Shown here: positions 8,097 through 15,605 of the stretch, one piece after another
Position numbering within the stretch: position 1 is the stretch's first letter
How the letters are laid out: each line of letters opens with the position of its first letter
Source: Planctomycetota bacterium
Lineage (GTDB): Bacteria; Planctomycetota; JACOTG01; JAJDCM01
Reading direction: 5' to 3'
NCBI GenBank assembly: GCA_029260825.1
Contig: JAJDCM010000175.1
Span: forward strand, 1 to 38,070
DNA length: 38,070 nucleotides
Program-made: the position numbers and the translations under genes
Notes under the pieces: model-generated
The model's input: only the letters and a program-made list of their open reading frames with translations
Database searches by the model: none
Told to the model about the DNA's origin: nothing

Positions 8097-9728
8097 ATGT
8101 CCTACGGATTGAGTAAGGTTCCGACCCCGATCAACGAGCCGGTGAAGAGCTTCGGGCCCGGCTCGCCCGAAAAGGCGGCAATCAAGTCCCAGATCGCTCG
8201 AATGAGTTCGGAAGAGATTGAAATCCCCCTCATCATCGGGGGAAAAGAAGTCAAAACCGGCCGACTCGGCGAAGCTCGATGCCCACATAACAAAAACCAT
8301 ATCCTCGGTCGCTATCACAAGGCTGGCACCAAGGAAGTCGAGGCTGCCATCCAGGCGGCCGATGCGGCCAAGGCCGAATGGGAATCCTGGCCCTGGGAGG
8401 CACGTGCTGCGGTCTTCCTGAAGGCGGCAGAGCTCCTTGCCGGCCCGCATCGAGATACGATCAACGCAGCCACCATGCTGGGTCAGTCAAAGACCGTCCA
8501 TCAGGCGGAGATTGACGCAGCTTGCGAGGCGATCGATTTCCTTCGCTTCAATCCGTTCTACATGACCCAGATCATGGCGGATCAACCCGACTCAAAAGAC
8601 GGTGCCTGGAATATCCTCTCGCCCCGGCCCCTCGACGGCTTCGTGTTCGCCATCAGTCCGTTTAACTTCACCTCGATCGCCGCCAATCTCCCATCCGCTC
8701 CGGCCATGATGGGAAACACCGTGCTCTGGAAGCCGGCAAGCTCCTCGGTGTATTCCAACTACTTTGTGATGAAGCTCTTTGAAGAAGCGGGACTTCCACC
8801 GGGAGTCATCAACTTCATTCCCGGCTCCGGAAGTGAGGTTGGAAACCCGGTCATTCAGAGCCCCTCGATCGCAGGAGTTCATTTCACGGGCTCCACCGAG
8901 GTATTCCAGGGGATCTGGCGCACCATCGGAAGTAATATTCAAAATTATCATTCCTATCCCCGTATCGTCGGCGAAACCGGGGGAAAAGACTTCATCTTCG
9001 TTCACGAATCGGCCGATCGAGAGGCGGTGAAAACCGCCATGATCCGGGGCGCGTTCGAATTCCAGGGACAAAAATGCTCGGCGGCTTCTCGAGCCTACGT
9101 CCCGGCCAGCGTCTGGGCCGACATCAAAGACGATCTCGTCAGCACGGTGTCTGAGATCAAGATGGGGGACCCGACCGACTTCAGAAACTTCATGGGCGCC
9201 GTCATCGATGAAGGCGCTTACAAGACGATCAAAGGCTATGTCGATCATGCAAAGACAGCCTCCGGAGCAGAAATCCTCTGCGGTGGCACCTGTGACGACA
9301 GCCAGGGTTATTTCATCGAGCCAACGATCATCGTGGCCTCCGATCCAAAGTTCAAGACGATGGAAGAGGAGATCTTCGGACCGGTTCTATCCGTCTTCGT
9401 CTACGACGACAAGAAGTACGAGGAAGTGCTTCAGATTTGTGATGAAACGTCTCAATACGCGTTGACCGGTGCCATCTTTGCCCAGGACCGGGGAGCACTC
9501 CTCACCGCGATGAACCGATTGTCCCACGCTGCCGGGAACTTCTATCTGAATGACAAGCCTACCGGAGCTGTGGTGGGACAACAGCCATTTGGAGGAAGCC
9601 GGGCGTCCGGAACCAATGACAAGGCAGGCTCAGCTCTCAATCTCGTTCGCTGGTCGAGTCCTCGAACCATCAAAGAGACCTTCGTGCCGCCAACTTCTTA
9701 CCGCTATCCGTTCATGGATGAGGCATAG
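8097..9728 (+). CDS. pruA: delta-1-pyrroline-5-carboxylate (glutamate-gamma-semialdehyde) dehydrogenase
   Basis: The enzyme oxidises glutamate-gamma-semialdehyde to glutamate with NAD+, the second step of proline breakdown, in the cytoplasm. The 543-residue protein matches the length of the stand-alone ALDH4 type. Visible motifs: substrate-side loop FAISPFNFTSIAANLPSAPA (about 184-203), WKPA, HFTGST, the general base Glu293 in VGETGGKDF, and the catalytic Cys327 in FEFQGQKCSAASRAY, all typical of ALDH4A1-like enzymes. The start at 8097 is chosen because GGAGG lies at 8081-8085; the frame is open upstream but overlaps the STAS-like gene. It ends before a strong terminator. No proline dehydrogenase is visible nearby, so the first step must be encoded elsewhere or proline is not the only source. 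Confidence 0.93.
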   Translation: MSYGLSKVPTPINEPVKSFGPGSPEKAAIKSQIARMSSEEIEIPLIIGGKEVKTGRLGEARCPHNKNHILGRYHKAGTKEVEAAIQAADAAKAEWESWPWEARAAVFLKAAELLAGPHRDTINAATMLGQSKTVHQAEIDAACEAIDFLRFNPFYMTQIMADQPDSKDGAWNILSPRPLDGFVFAISPFNFTSIAANLPSAPAMMGNTVLWKPASSSVYSNYFVMKLFEEAGLPPGVINFIPGSGSEVGNPVIQSPSIAGVHFTGSTEVFQGIWRTIGSNIQNYHSYPRIVGETGGKDFIFVHESADREAVKTAMIRGAFEFQGQKCSAASRAYVPASVWADIKDDLVSTVSEIKMGDPTDFRNFMGAVIDEGAYKTIKGYVDHAKTASGAEILCGGTCDDSQGYFIEPTIIVASDPKFKTMEEEIFGPVLSVFVYDDKKYEEVLQICDETSQYALTGAIFAQDRGALLTAMNRLSHAAGNFYLNDKPTGAVVGQQPFGGSRASGTNDKAGSALNLVRWSSPRTIKETFVPPTSYRYPFMDEA

Positions 9729-9755
9729 CAGGGCAATTTGCCGTCCGCACGCAAG

Positions 9756-9798
9756 AAGGCCCGCGCACCATACAAAAGCAATGGGCGCGGGCCTTTTT
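9756..9798 (+). terminator. rho-independent terminator after pruA
   Basis: A perfect 11-bp stem (AAGGCCCGCGC at 9756-9766 and GCGCGGGCCTT at 9785-9795) with an 18-base loop is followed by T to 9798. It ends the pruA transcript. Read from the minus strand, the same hairpin may also help end the tRNA-Leu transcript, though its T tail there is poor. Confidence 0.85.
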
Positions 9799-9807
9799 GA
9801 CAGATCA

Positions 9808-9890
9808 TGCCGAAGGGGGGACTTGAACCCCCATGAGCCGAAGCTCACTAGGTCCTGAACCTAGCGCGTCTGCCATTCCGCCACTTCGGC
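9808..9890 (-). tRNA. tRNA-Leu (anticodon CAG)
   Basis: On the minus strand GCCGAAG (5' acceptor) pairs with CTTCGGC, followed by discriminator A. The anticodon stem CTAGG/CCTAG encloses TTCAGGA, giving anticodon CAG. A long variable arm (GAGCTTCGGCTC) marks the Leu/Ser class, and the T arm GGGG-TTCAAGT-CCCC is intact. The 3' CCA is not encoded and must be added after transcription. The gene is 83 nt and divergent from smpB. Confidence 0.95.
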
Positions 9891-10007
9891 AACTGTTCGC
9901 TCCCGCCCTCAAACGTGATAGTCTCTGGGAAAGCGGAAACTGAAGAGTGATTCTTTAATTCAGGTCGGCCCTGATTGCAATGGGCCGCCCACAAAAAATC
10001 AAATCAC

Positions 10008-10502
10008 GTGCCCAAAAAGGGAAGCAAAAAAAAAGACGACGGACGGAAGATCATCGTCTCCAACCGCAAGGCTCGCTTTCAGTACCACATCCTGGAAGTC
10101 ACCGAAGCCGGGATTGCGCTGGTGGGGTCCGAGGTCAAGTCGTTGCGGGACGGAAACGCCAACCTCGCCGACAGCTATGCCTTCCTGACCGGAGGCGAGA
10201 TGTGGCTGCGAAACCTCCATATTGGAGAATATAAGCAGGCCAGCTGGACGAACCACGTCCCTACCCGGCAACGAAAACTCCTTCTCCACAAGCGAGAGAT
10301 CATCAAGTTGACCCAAAAAGTAAAGGAAGACGGGCTCACACTCGTTCCGCTCTCCCTTTATCTCAACTTGAAAGGGCTGGTGAAAGTCGAGATCGCCCTC
10401 GTCAAGGGCAAGAAGCTCCACGACAAACGGGAATCGATGAAGAAGAACGATGCCGCTCGTGAGATGGCCCGGCATCAGGGAAAGCGGAACTATGACTTTT
10501 GA
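10008..10502 (+). CDS. smpB: SsrA-binding protein SmpB
   Basis: SmpB binds tmRNA and delivers it to stalled ribosomes for trans-translation. The 164-residue protein carries the family features in order: IIVSNRKARFQYHILE at the N-terminus, GIALVGSEVKSLRDGNANLADSYA, GEMWLRNLHIGEYKQAS, and the basic C-terminal tail KGKKLHDKRESMKKNDAARE. A GTG at 10008 is the best start by comparison with usual SmpB length; a TTG at 9975 in the same frame would add 11 residues. No clear Shine-Dalgarno precedes either. An ATG at 9980 is in a different frame. Its 3' end overlaps the convergent VOC gene by 13 bp. No tmRNA gene was recognised in the window. Confidence 0.93.
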   Translation: MPKKGSKKKDDGRKIIVSNRKARFQYHILEVTEAGIALVGSEVKSLRDGNANLADSYAFLTGGEMWLRNLHIGEYKQASWTNHVPTRQRKLLLHKREIIKLTQKVKEDGLTLVPLSLYLNLKGLVKVEIALVKGKKLHDKRESMKKNDAAREMARHQGKRNYDF

Positions 10503-11191
10503 GGGATCGGACTCGCCAGGGTCAAGAGATCGTGGACCAAGATCGGCTCATTTTCCCCCATTCCGTCGACGAAGACCGTCATGTGGAAATTCGGCCTGTC
10601 ATGAAGTTCTAGCCAGGGGGCCGATGAAGCCAGGGGCCACAACCTGATTCCTGGACCTTCGAGGATCACCTTCAAGATCCCCTTGGCGCCGTTCTTGTGC
10701 TCAAGCAGAGCAGCATCCAGATCAGGCCAGTCTTTCGGGGGTGGAGGCAGTTCGCCTCTTGCGGGGGAAGCAGTAAAGACGAGAGGCTGGCTTGCCTTCC
10801 GACGATTTTCTTCATGCACCGCGATGACAAGATCCTGAGGTCCATACCCGGGGCGATAGTCGAAAAACTTCCCCGCATCAACCCCGGAAAGACCCCCTCG
10901 GAAGCCAATGCCAAACGGACACGCCCCCGAAACACGCCAGTCCGCTCGACGATCAAGCCGGAGTGGGTTGGTTCTTGCCTCGTTTCGTGATCGGAGAAAA
11001 ATCAACTCCAGATAGTTATCTTTGAACAGAACGAGCCGGTTGCTCGTCCCCTGTCCGGGATGATCCCGGGCGAAGTCGGCAACGAATCCGGCGCCTTCCA
11101 GAGAAGCCACAACTTCGAGGGAAGGCTCGACAAAAACAAAGACATGATCCAGTACCAGATGAAACGAAACTGGATCAAATCCGCGGGTCAT
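10490..11191 (-). CDS. glyoxalase-like / VOC-superfamily protein
   Basis: The 233-residue protein begins with a typical VOC-like strand (LDHVFVFVEP) followed by EGAGFVADFARDHPGQGTSN and NYLELIFL. This resembles the Glyoxalase_3 (PF13468) type, in which a short first module is followed by an extended C-terminal region. A metal-binding His (LDH) and Glu (LELIFL) are visible. The substrate cannot be predicted. Its start codon overlaps the stop of the SRPBCC gene by 4 bp (ATGA), so the two are probably translated in a coupled way. No signal peptide is present. Confidence 0.75.
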   Translation of the reverse strand: MTRGFDPVSFHLVLDHVFVFVEPSLEVVASLEGAGFVADFARDHPGQGTSNRLVLFKDNYLELIFLRSRNEARTNPLRLDRRADWRVSGACPFGIGFRGGLSGVDAGKFFDYRPGYGPQDLVIAVHEENRRKASQPLVFTASPARGELPPPPKDWPDLDAALLEHKNGAKGILKVILEGPGIRLWPLASSAPWLELHDRPNFHMTVFVDGMGENEPILVHDLLTLASPIPQKS

Positions 11192-11637
11192 GGAAGCGAC
11201 TTTTCATCGGCTCGAGCTTCGACGGTTGACTTCAGCCCCTGAAGGATCTTGTCCCAGCTCTCCTGGTTGTGGGTGCGGGCCTTTTCATTCCGGAACTCCC
11301 CCTGACACAAGGAGAGCTTTGTGCCGCCGCCCGAAGACGTCAACCTGTACGTAACCTTCGTATGTCGCTCGGGTGTGTTTTCATCTTCAGGCGAAAAGCA
11401 CGAGTGTTCCAGCAACGAATTCTCCTGGTTAGCCAGGACTACACCCTTGATCGCCACGACCATCTTGCCGTCCACCGGCATCTTGAAGACAAGAGAGCTA
11501 CCGACCTTCCAATCGGAAATCGCCTCACTCTCAAAATAGTATTTCTTGGTTAGCTCCGGATTGGTGAGCCCCTCCCAGACGAGAGAGACCGGGGCCTCGA
11601 TGCTCACCGACCTCACGACGCAATATTCTTCATTCAT
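11188..11637 (-). CDS. SRPBCC/AHSA1-family protein
   Basis: The 149-residue protein starts with VVRSVSIEAPVSLVWEGLTN and continues with a KYYFESEAISDWKVGSSLVF strand pattern and a C-terminal helix (NQESWDKILQGLKSTVEA). This is the START-like fold of AHSA1-type proteins, which enclose a hydrophobic ligand cavity. AGGGA lies about 7 bases before the ATG. It precedes the VOC gene with a 4-bp overlap. The 120-bp gap to the upstream kinase gene has no clear terminator, so the pair may be the tail of the sigma/kinase transcript. A second, only distantly similar AHSA1 protein is encoded at 27441-27902. Confidence 0.78.
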   Translation of the reverse strand: MNEEYCVVRSVSIEAPVSLVWEGLTNPELTKKYYFESEAISDWKVGSSLVFKMPVDGKMVVAIKGVVLANQENSLLEHSCFSPEDENTPERHTKVTYRLTSSGGGTKLSLCQGEFRNEKARTHNQESWDKILQGLKSTVEARADEKSLP

Positions 11638-11757
11638 GATCGGATCCCTGACTTTTCCGGGTTTGCGGTTTGATCTTGTCCGGGATACTGGCTGCAGCGT
11701 ATCCGGAAAAGAACCTTGAAGACGCTGAAAGATTATCCACTTCCACAGGCCGTCAGG

Positions 11758-14559
11758 CTACTCCCTCGTGATCGGTCGCATGGGGCGAACCCCGGGTTGT
11801 TGCCATCTCAAATCGGGTGCACCGGAACCTCGACTTGCCGACCGTACATAGGGGGGTGACGACCAAAAAGAGCCCCCCCGAATGGCAAATCGAAGTCCTT
11901 CCACCCAATCTCGCGCGAAATAACGCAGCCCATCACCGTCCCTGGCTACCATTGTGCTATAGGCCCGATTGACAAAGATGTCGGCCGTCCATTCACCGAT
12001 GTTTCCATGAACGTCATAAAGCCCGAATCCGTTGGGAAGAAAGCTGCCCACGGGCGCCAGGCCCCCGTAACCATCATCCAGCTCGTCACTGAATCGGTAC
12101 GTTTGCCAGGGATTCAATCGATTGAAAGATCGGTCAGCAACGTTGGCATGTCCAACAATCGATGCGATTGAATCGCCCGTATAGAAGGCAGTTTCCGTAC
12201 CCGCACGGCACCCATATTCCCATTGTGCTTCGGTGGGAAAAGTCAGCCAGGTCTTGAGGAGCAACTCCTGGAGCACATTTCGGGCCTGGCAAACAGGCAA
12301 CATCGAGGGGGCTTGATTCGCCGCCAGTTCCCCGCCGAGCCGGCCAAACTGAGCAACCGTCATCTCATACTTGGAGATAAAAAACGGATCGAGCCTCATT
12401 TCGTGCATCGGTCTTTCACACGCAACGGCAGCTGACGAAACAGAAAAACTCTGCTTCGTATCGTTCGGCCTGGCTCCCATCTTGAAAACGCCACCAGGAA
12501 GAAGCACCAGGATGATCCCCGAGTCATCCTGGATCGCAAAACAACCCGGGTATTCTTCCGTCGGCTGGGAAAGGGGGGCGTTGCCGCTCAAGACATGCAA
12601 GAATTCCCAAAGCCCGGTCGATGGGTTTCGACCCAGAGGACGGAGCCCCATCTGCGGAAGAAGGTCAAGACCACCGTAGACGGGTAGGGTTGAGATTTCG
12701 TCGATCGCTCGCGCCCAGGCATCTCCGTGCTCGAGAATCGATTTGCGATGAATCTCTCCGACTTGATCCTGATGAGCTCGAACCGTCAATTCCAATTCGA
12801 CGAGTCCTCGGTATTCCGTTTCAATCAGTCGAGAAAGCATCTCGTGTCGCCACTCATCGCTCCGCTCTTCGAAGGTCCAGGTGAGTCGGACCGTCGAATT
12901 TGAGTAATCTTGAACCAGGTCTCTTAGCTCCGAGATCTCCGCGCCGTTCAGCTCAAGAAATGCTTCTCGATCCTCAACAATGTTCAGTTGCTGCTCAAGA
13001 ACGGATAACTCGCTTCGAAGGCCGACCAATCTCTCTTCGTCGGGAGCCCGATCTCTCCGCTCTTGCTCGGCCGTGTAGGGAAGAGCTTTCTCCCGCAAGG
13101 AAACGAGCTCCTGCTCATGAATTTTGTGCTGCCTTCGAACCTCTTCGACCTCACCAAGCCAGCGATCCATGTCCTCTTGCTTGTCCGGATCCATGGGCCA
13201 GAATGACCGAGCTTCAATGGTGAGCTTTTCGATCCAACGAGAGTCAGCAAGCAGCTGAATGCGGCGAAGCGCTGTTCGCTCTCGAGCTGCGGTAAACAGG
13301 GCAAAGAACACAAGGAATGCCAGAAGAAGCAACCCGAGAGCTCGAGCCGGATGGCACTCCGTCCAATGGAATGTCCGTGCCGCCCAGCCCGGTCGCTTTG
13401 CTTCGATGGATCGACCGGCAAGAGCGTTCGAAATGTCCAGTGCAAACGCTCCTGCGCTCCGATACCGATCCTTCACGCGCCGACTCATCGCCTTCATGCA
13501 AACGGTCTGGGAATTCCGCGGAATGGATGGGTTCCAGACCCGTGGAGACCTGGCATCGCCATGGATGATCCGCTGAACGGTAACCTCGGATGAATCCCCT
13601 TCGAATGGACTTCGAAAGGCCAGACTCTCGTAAAGCGTCACTCCGAGAGAATAAATGTCGGTCCTCTCATCGACGCCACTACCTCCGGCCACTTGCTCGG
13701 GGGACATGTAGAGCAACGACCCGAGCTGGGCTCCGGTGCGGGTCAACTGAGAAGCATCTCGTGGTCGAGCAAGACCAAAATCAATCAACACCGTCCGACC
13801 CATCGGGGTGATCCAGATATTGGAGGGCTTGATATCCCGGTGGATCGTCCCTCGCTTGTGAGAGTACTTGAGCACCTCGGCAATCTCTCTCGCAATGCGC
13901 AGGCAACATTGACTCCAGGTTCCCTGGAACAACTCGGGAATCTCGGTCTCTTTGGGACAGTCCTCTCTTTCGGACTCGCGGCTTCCAAGATCGCGCACTG
14001 CCTTCCACAGGTCCTCGCCGCTCAAATCCTCCGCTCTCTGTCCGTCGAAGCAACGAAGCACTTCGTAGAGTGTCGCCCCCTCCAGCCACTCCATCGCAAG
14101 ATACGGAATTTCTTGATCCTGCCCGACGGAAATGACCGAAACGATCCCCGGGTGACGTAGCTTTGCCACGGCTTCGACTTCACGCCGGAAACGAGCCACT
14201 TCTTTGGGATAGTAAACCCGATCGGGCCGAATGACCTTGAGCGCGACCCGGCGTGGCTCACCTTCCTGTTCGGCGAGGTACACGACCCCCATTCCTCCAC
14301 CGCCGATTTTGCGGATGAGCTGGAAGCGTCCGAGACGATCAGGAAACTCGCGAGGTTCGGTCGGGGGATCAAATCCAAGGAGTCCCATCGAGACCAGGCG
14401 GTCGAAACCCTCACGAAGTTTGGCGGCCCGATCAGGATGCTCTTCACACATCGCGTGCAACGCTGCGTGACCCTCTGTGGATGCACGTTCCAGGCATTCA
14501 AAGAGAAGCTCGTCTGTTCGGTCGTCGGTGGATTCGATGTCACCGGATTCGGCAGCCAT
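11758..14559 (-). CDS. transmembrane Ser/Thr kinase with C-terminal FGE-sulfatase domain
   Basis: The 933-residue protein has a short helical N-terminal region (1-70), then a complete kinase domain (about 77-390): IGGGGMGVVYLA loop, K108 in VALKVI, H240-R241-D242 in IHRDIKPSN, DFG at 260-262 and YMSPEQ. An acidic 40-residue insertion lies at about 172-215. The TM segment is about 406-424. A coiled-coil/linker region follows, with SFWPMDPDKQEDMDRWL and later PVYGGLDLLPQMGLRPLG, which recur in the kinase at 19830-22490. The C-terminal FGE/SUMF1 domain (about 685-930) shows LVLLPGGVFKMGA, LTFPTEAQWEYGCRAG, GLYDVHGNIGEWTAD and AIRGGSFW. The kinase faces the cytoplasm and the FGE domain probably lies outside. 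It follows an ECF sigma gene by 12 bp, so the two probably act together. Confidence 0.92.
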   Translation of the reverse strand: MAAESGDIESTDDRTDELLFECLERASTEGHAALHAMCEEHPDRAAKLREGFDRLVSMGLLGFDPPTEPREFPDRLGRFQLIRKIGGGGMGVVYLAEQEGEPRRVALKVIRPDRVYYPKEVARFRREVEAVAKLRHPGIVSVISVGQDQEIPYLAMEWLEGATLYEVLRCFDGQRAEDLSGEDLWKAVRDLGSRESEREDCPKETEIPELFQGTWSQCCLRIAREIAEVLKYSHKRGTIHRDIKPSNIWITPMGRTVLIDFGLARPRDASQLTRTGAQLGSLLYMSPEQVAGGSGVDERTDIYSLGVTLYESLAFRSPFEGDSSEVTVQRIIHGDARSPRVWNPSIPRNSQTVCMKAMSRRVKDRYRSAGAFALDISNALAGRSIEAKRPGWAARTFHWTECHPARALGLLLLAFLVFFALFTAARERTALRRIQLLADSRWIEKLTIEARSFWPMDPDKQEDMDRWLGEVEEVRRQHKIHEQELVSLREKALPYTAEQERRDRAPDEERLVGLRSELSVLEQQLNIVEDREAFLELNGAEISELRDLVQDYSNSTVRLTWTFEERSDEWRHEMLSRLIETEYRGLVELELTVRAHQDQVGEIHRKSILEHGDAWARAIDEISTLPVYGGLDLLPQMGLRPLGRNPSTGLWEFLHVLSGNAPLSQPTEEYPGCFAIQDDSGIILVLLPGGVFKMGARPNDTKQSFSVSSAAVACERPMHEMRLDPFFISKYEMTVAQFGRLGGELAANQAPSMLPVCQARNVLQELLLKTWLTFPTEAQWEYGCRAGTETAFYTGDSIASIVGHANVADRSFNRLNPWQTYRFSDELDDGYGGLAPVGSFLPNGFGLYDVHGNIGEWTADIFVNRAYSTMVARDGDGLRYFARDWVEGLRFAIRGGSFWSSPPYVRSASRGSGAPDLRWQQPGVRPMRPITRE

Positions 14560-14571
14560 CAGACTACTCGG

Positions 14572-15153
14572 TTACAATGAGCTCGCCAGCTTCACCAGGG
14601 CTCGGTGAAGAAGCTTGCGCGTGGCCACTTCGGAACGTCCGATCCTGGTTGCGATCTCTGCGTGAGAAAGACCCTGGAAACGGGAGAGCATCACGACCTC
14701 CCGATAGTCTTCGGGCAGACGCTCGATCGCTTCCATGAGCTTGCGATCGACCTCGCCTTGGATCGCGATTCGATCCGGAGTCAAACTGTCGGCAAGCTGA
14801 ACCCCCGGGCCCGAGCCGGAATCTCCTGGAGTCCGAATCGGCGTCTCCCGGGCGAGGTCCCGTTTCTCGGCAGTGTGATACCGGACCCGATCCTGAATCT
14901 TGCGCTTGGCCCGAGTAAAGAGCCACTGAAGCATGCCCTGGCTACCCCCGTATCGAAATTGCTTTCGATCCGCCACCGCTTCGCGACAGACCGATTGAGC
15001 AATGTCGGTGTCACATTCCCGCGACCGGATGACCCGGCCGGAGTGGAAATGCACAAACTTCTTGAGCTTCGGGAAGGACGCTTCCAGCATCCGGCCAAAA
15101 GAGGCGGTAGGGGTGGAATCTTCGAGTGGGTCGGATTCGTGTCGATCGACCAT
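14572..15153 (-). CDS. ECF-type RNA polymerase sigma factor paired with the kinase
   Basis: The 193-residue protein has a sigma region 2-like part at about 20-100 (DIAQSVCREA, QWLFTRAKRKIQDRV) and a region 4 helix-turn-helix at about 130-190 (AIERLPEDYREVVMLSRFQ, GLSHAEIATRIGRSEVATRK, LLHRALVKL). The start at 15153 is chosen for GGAGAG just upstream; an ATG 7 codons earlier is also possible. The gene lies immediately before the kinase-FGE gene. In planctomycetes some ECF groups are genetically linked to Ser/Thr kinases and are thought to be controlled by phosphorylation rather than by a membrane anti-sigma factor. No anti-sigma gene is visible here. The link to phosphorylation is inference. 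Confidence 0.85.
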   Translation of the reverse strand: MVDRHESDPLEDSTPTASFGRMLEASFPKLKKFVHFHSGRVIRSRECDTDIAQSVCREAVADRKQFRYGGSQGMLQWLFTRAKRKIQDRVRYHTAEKRDLARETPIRTPGDSGSGPGVQLADSLTPDRIAIQGEVDRKLMEAIERLPEDYREVVMLSRFQGLSHAEIATRIGRSEVATRKLLHRALVKLASSL

Positions 15154-15348
15154 TGAGGTCTCTCCGTAGCACACATGCGACGTGCACTGGCAAATCTGCG
15201 CAGGACGATGTCCTTGAGCCTAACCCACAGCAGGCGCAAAGACAAGATCTAACCGAGTTTGCCGCACAGGAGCCCCATTTGGTCATCGACATGGCCAAGT
15301 GGTCCACTTCCAGATCGTTGACCGATCGCCTCTTCACCTACTTTCCCG

Positions 15349-15378
15349 AAAAACCGCCCGCCTCAAGCGAGGCGGGCG
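15349..15378 (-). terminator. second minus-strand rho-independent terminator
   Basis: CGCCCGCCTC (15355-15364) and GAGGCGGGCG (15369-15378) form a perfect 10-bp GC-rich stem with a 4-base loop (AAGC). On the minus strand it is followed by G then five T residues (15353-15349). It could back up the subtilase terminator or end a short transcript from the 140-nt stretch between the two. Confidence 0.8.
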
Positions 15379-15517
15379 CTTGCCCTACGTGAGCCCGAAA
15401 GCTCCTCTCTCTGATCTCTTATTGATGTCTCAAACCCCCGCGTCTGGCGGAGGTTCAATGCAATTTGTTCCGACATGAAAGCGAGCGGAAGGGGGACAAA
15501 GGTGTGTCGCGGAATCC

Positions 15518-15566
15518 AAAAAAAATTAAGAGACGGGAGACGTCGACAACATCGACGCCTCCCGTC
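15518..15566 (-). terminator. rho-independent terminator of the large subtilase gene
   Basis: A 15-bp stem (arms 15532-15546 and 15552-15566, one G-T wobble) with a 5-base loop is followed on the minus strand by a run ending in eight T residues (15525-15518). It begins 40 bp after the subtilase stop. The long stem and clean T tract make this a strong terminator. Confidence 0.88.
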
Positions 15567-15605
15567 CCGGGTTTCCCCACTATCTTGCCCCGATGCGAAT
15601 GGAGT

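Larger units (their letters stand above)
15154..15605. other. 452-bp intergenic region with two minus-strand terminators
   Basis: Both neighbours are on the minus strand. Reading along that strand, the subtilase ends at 15606, then comes a terminator at 15566-15518, then about 140 nt, then a second terminator at 15378-15349, then about 195 nt before the sigma gene. TTGTCT with a weak TAGGCT lies in the last part and could be the sigma promoter, but the match is poor. No coding frame worth reporting was found. Confidence 0.5.

Noticed and set aside
9980..10234. Possible frameshift in smpB because an ATG at 9980 is out of frame
   Set aside because: The smpB frame is intact from GTG 10008 to the stop; the ATG frame has no SmpB-like residues.
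12621..14160. Several plus-strand open frames opposite the kinase at 11758-14559
   Set aside because: All are antisense to a protein with clear kinase and FGE motifs and have no protein-like features of their own.
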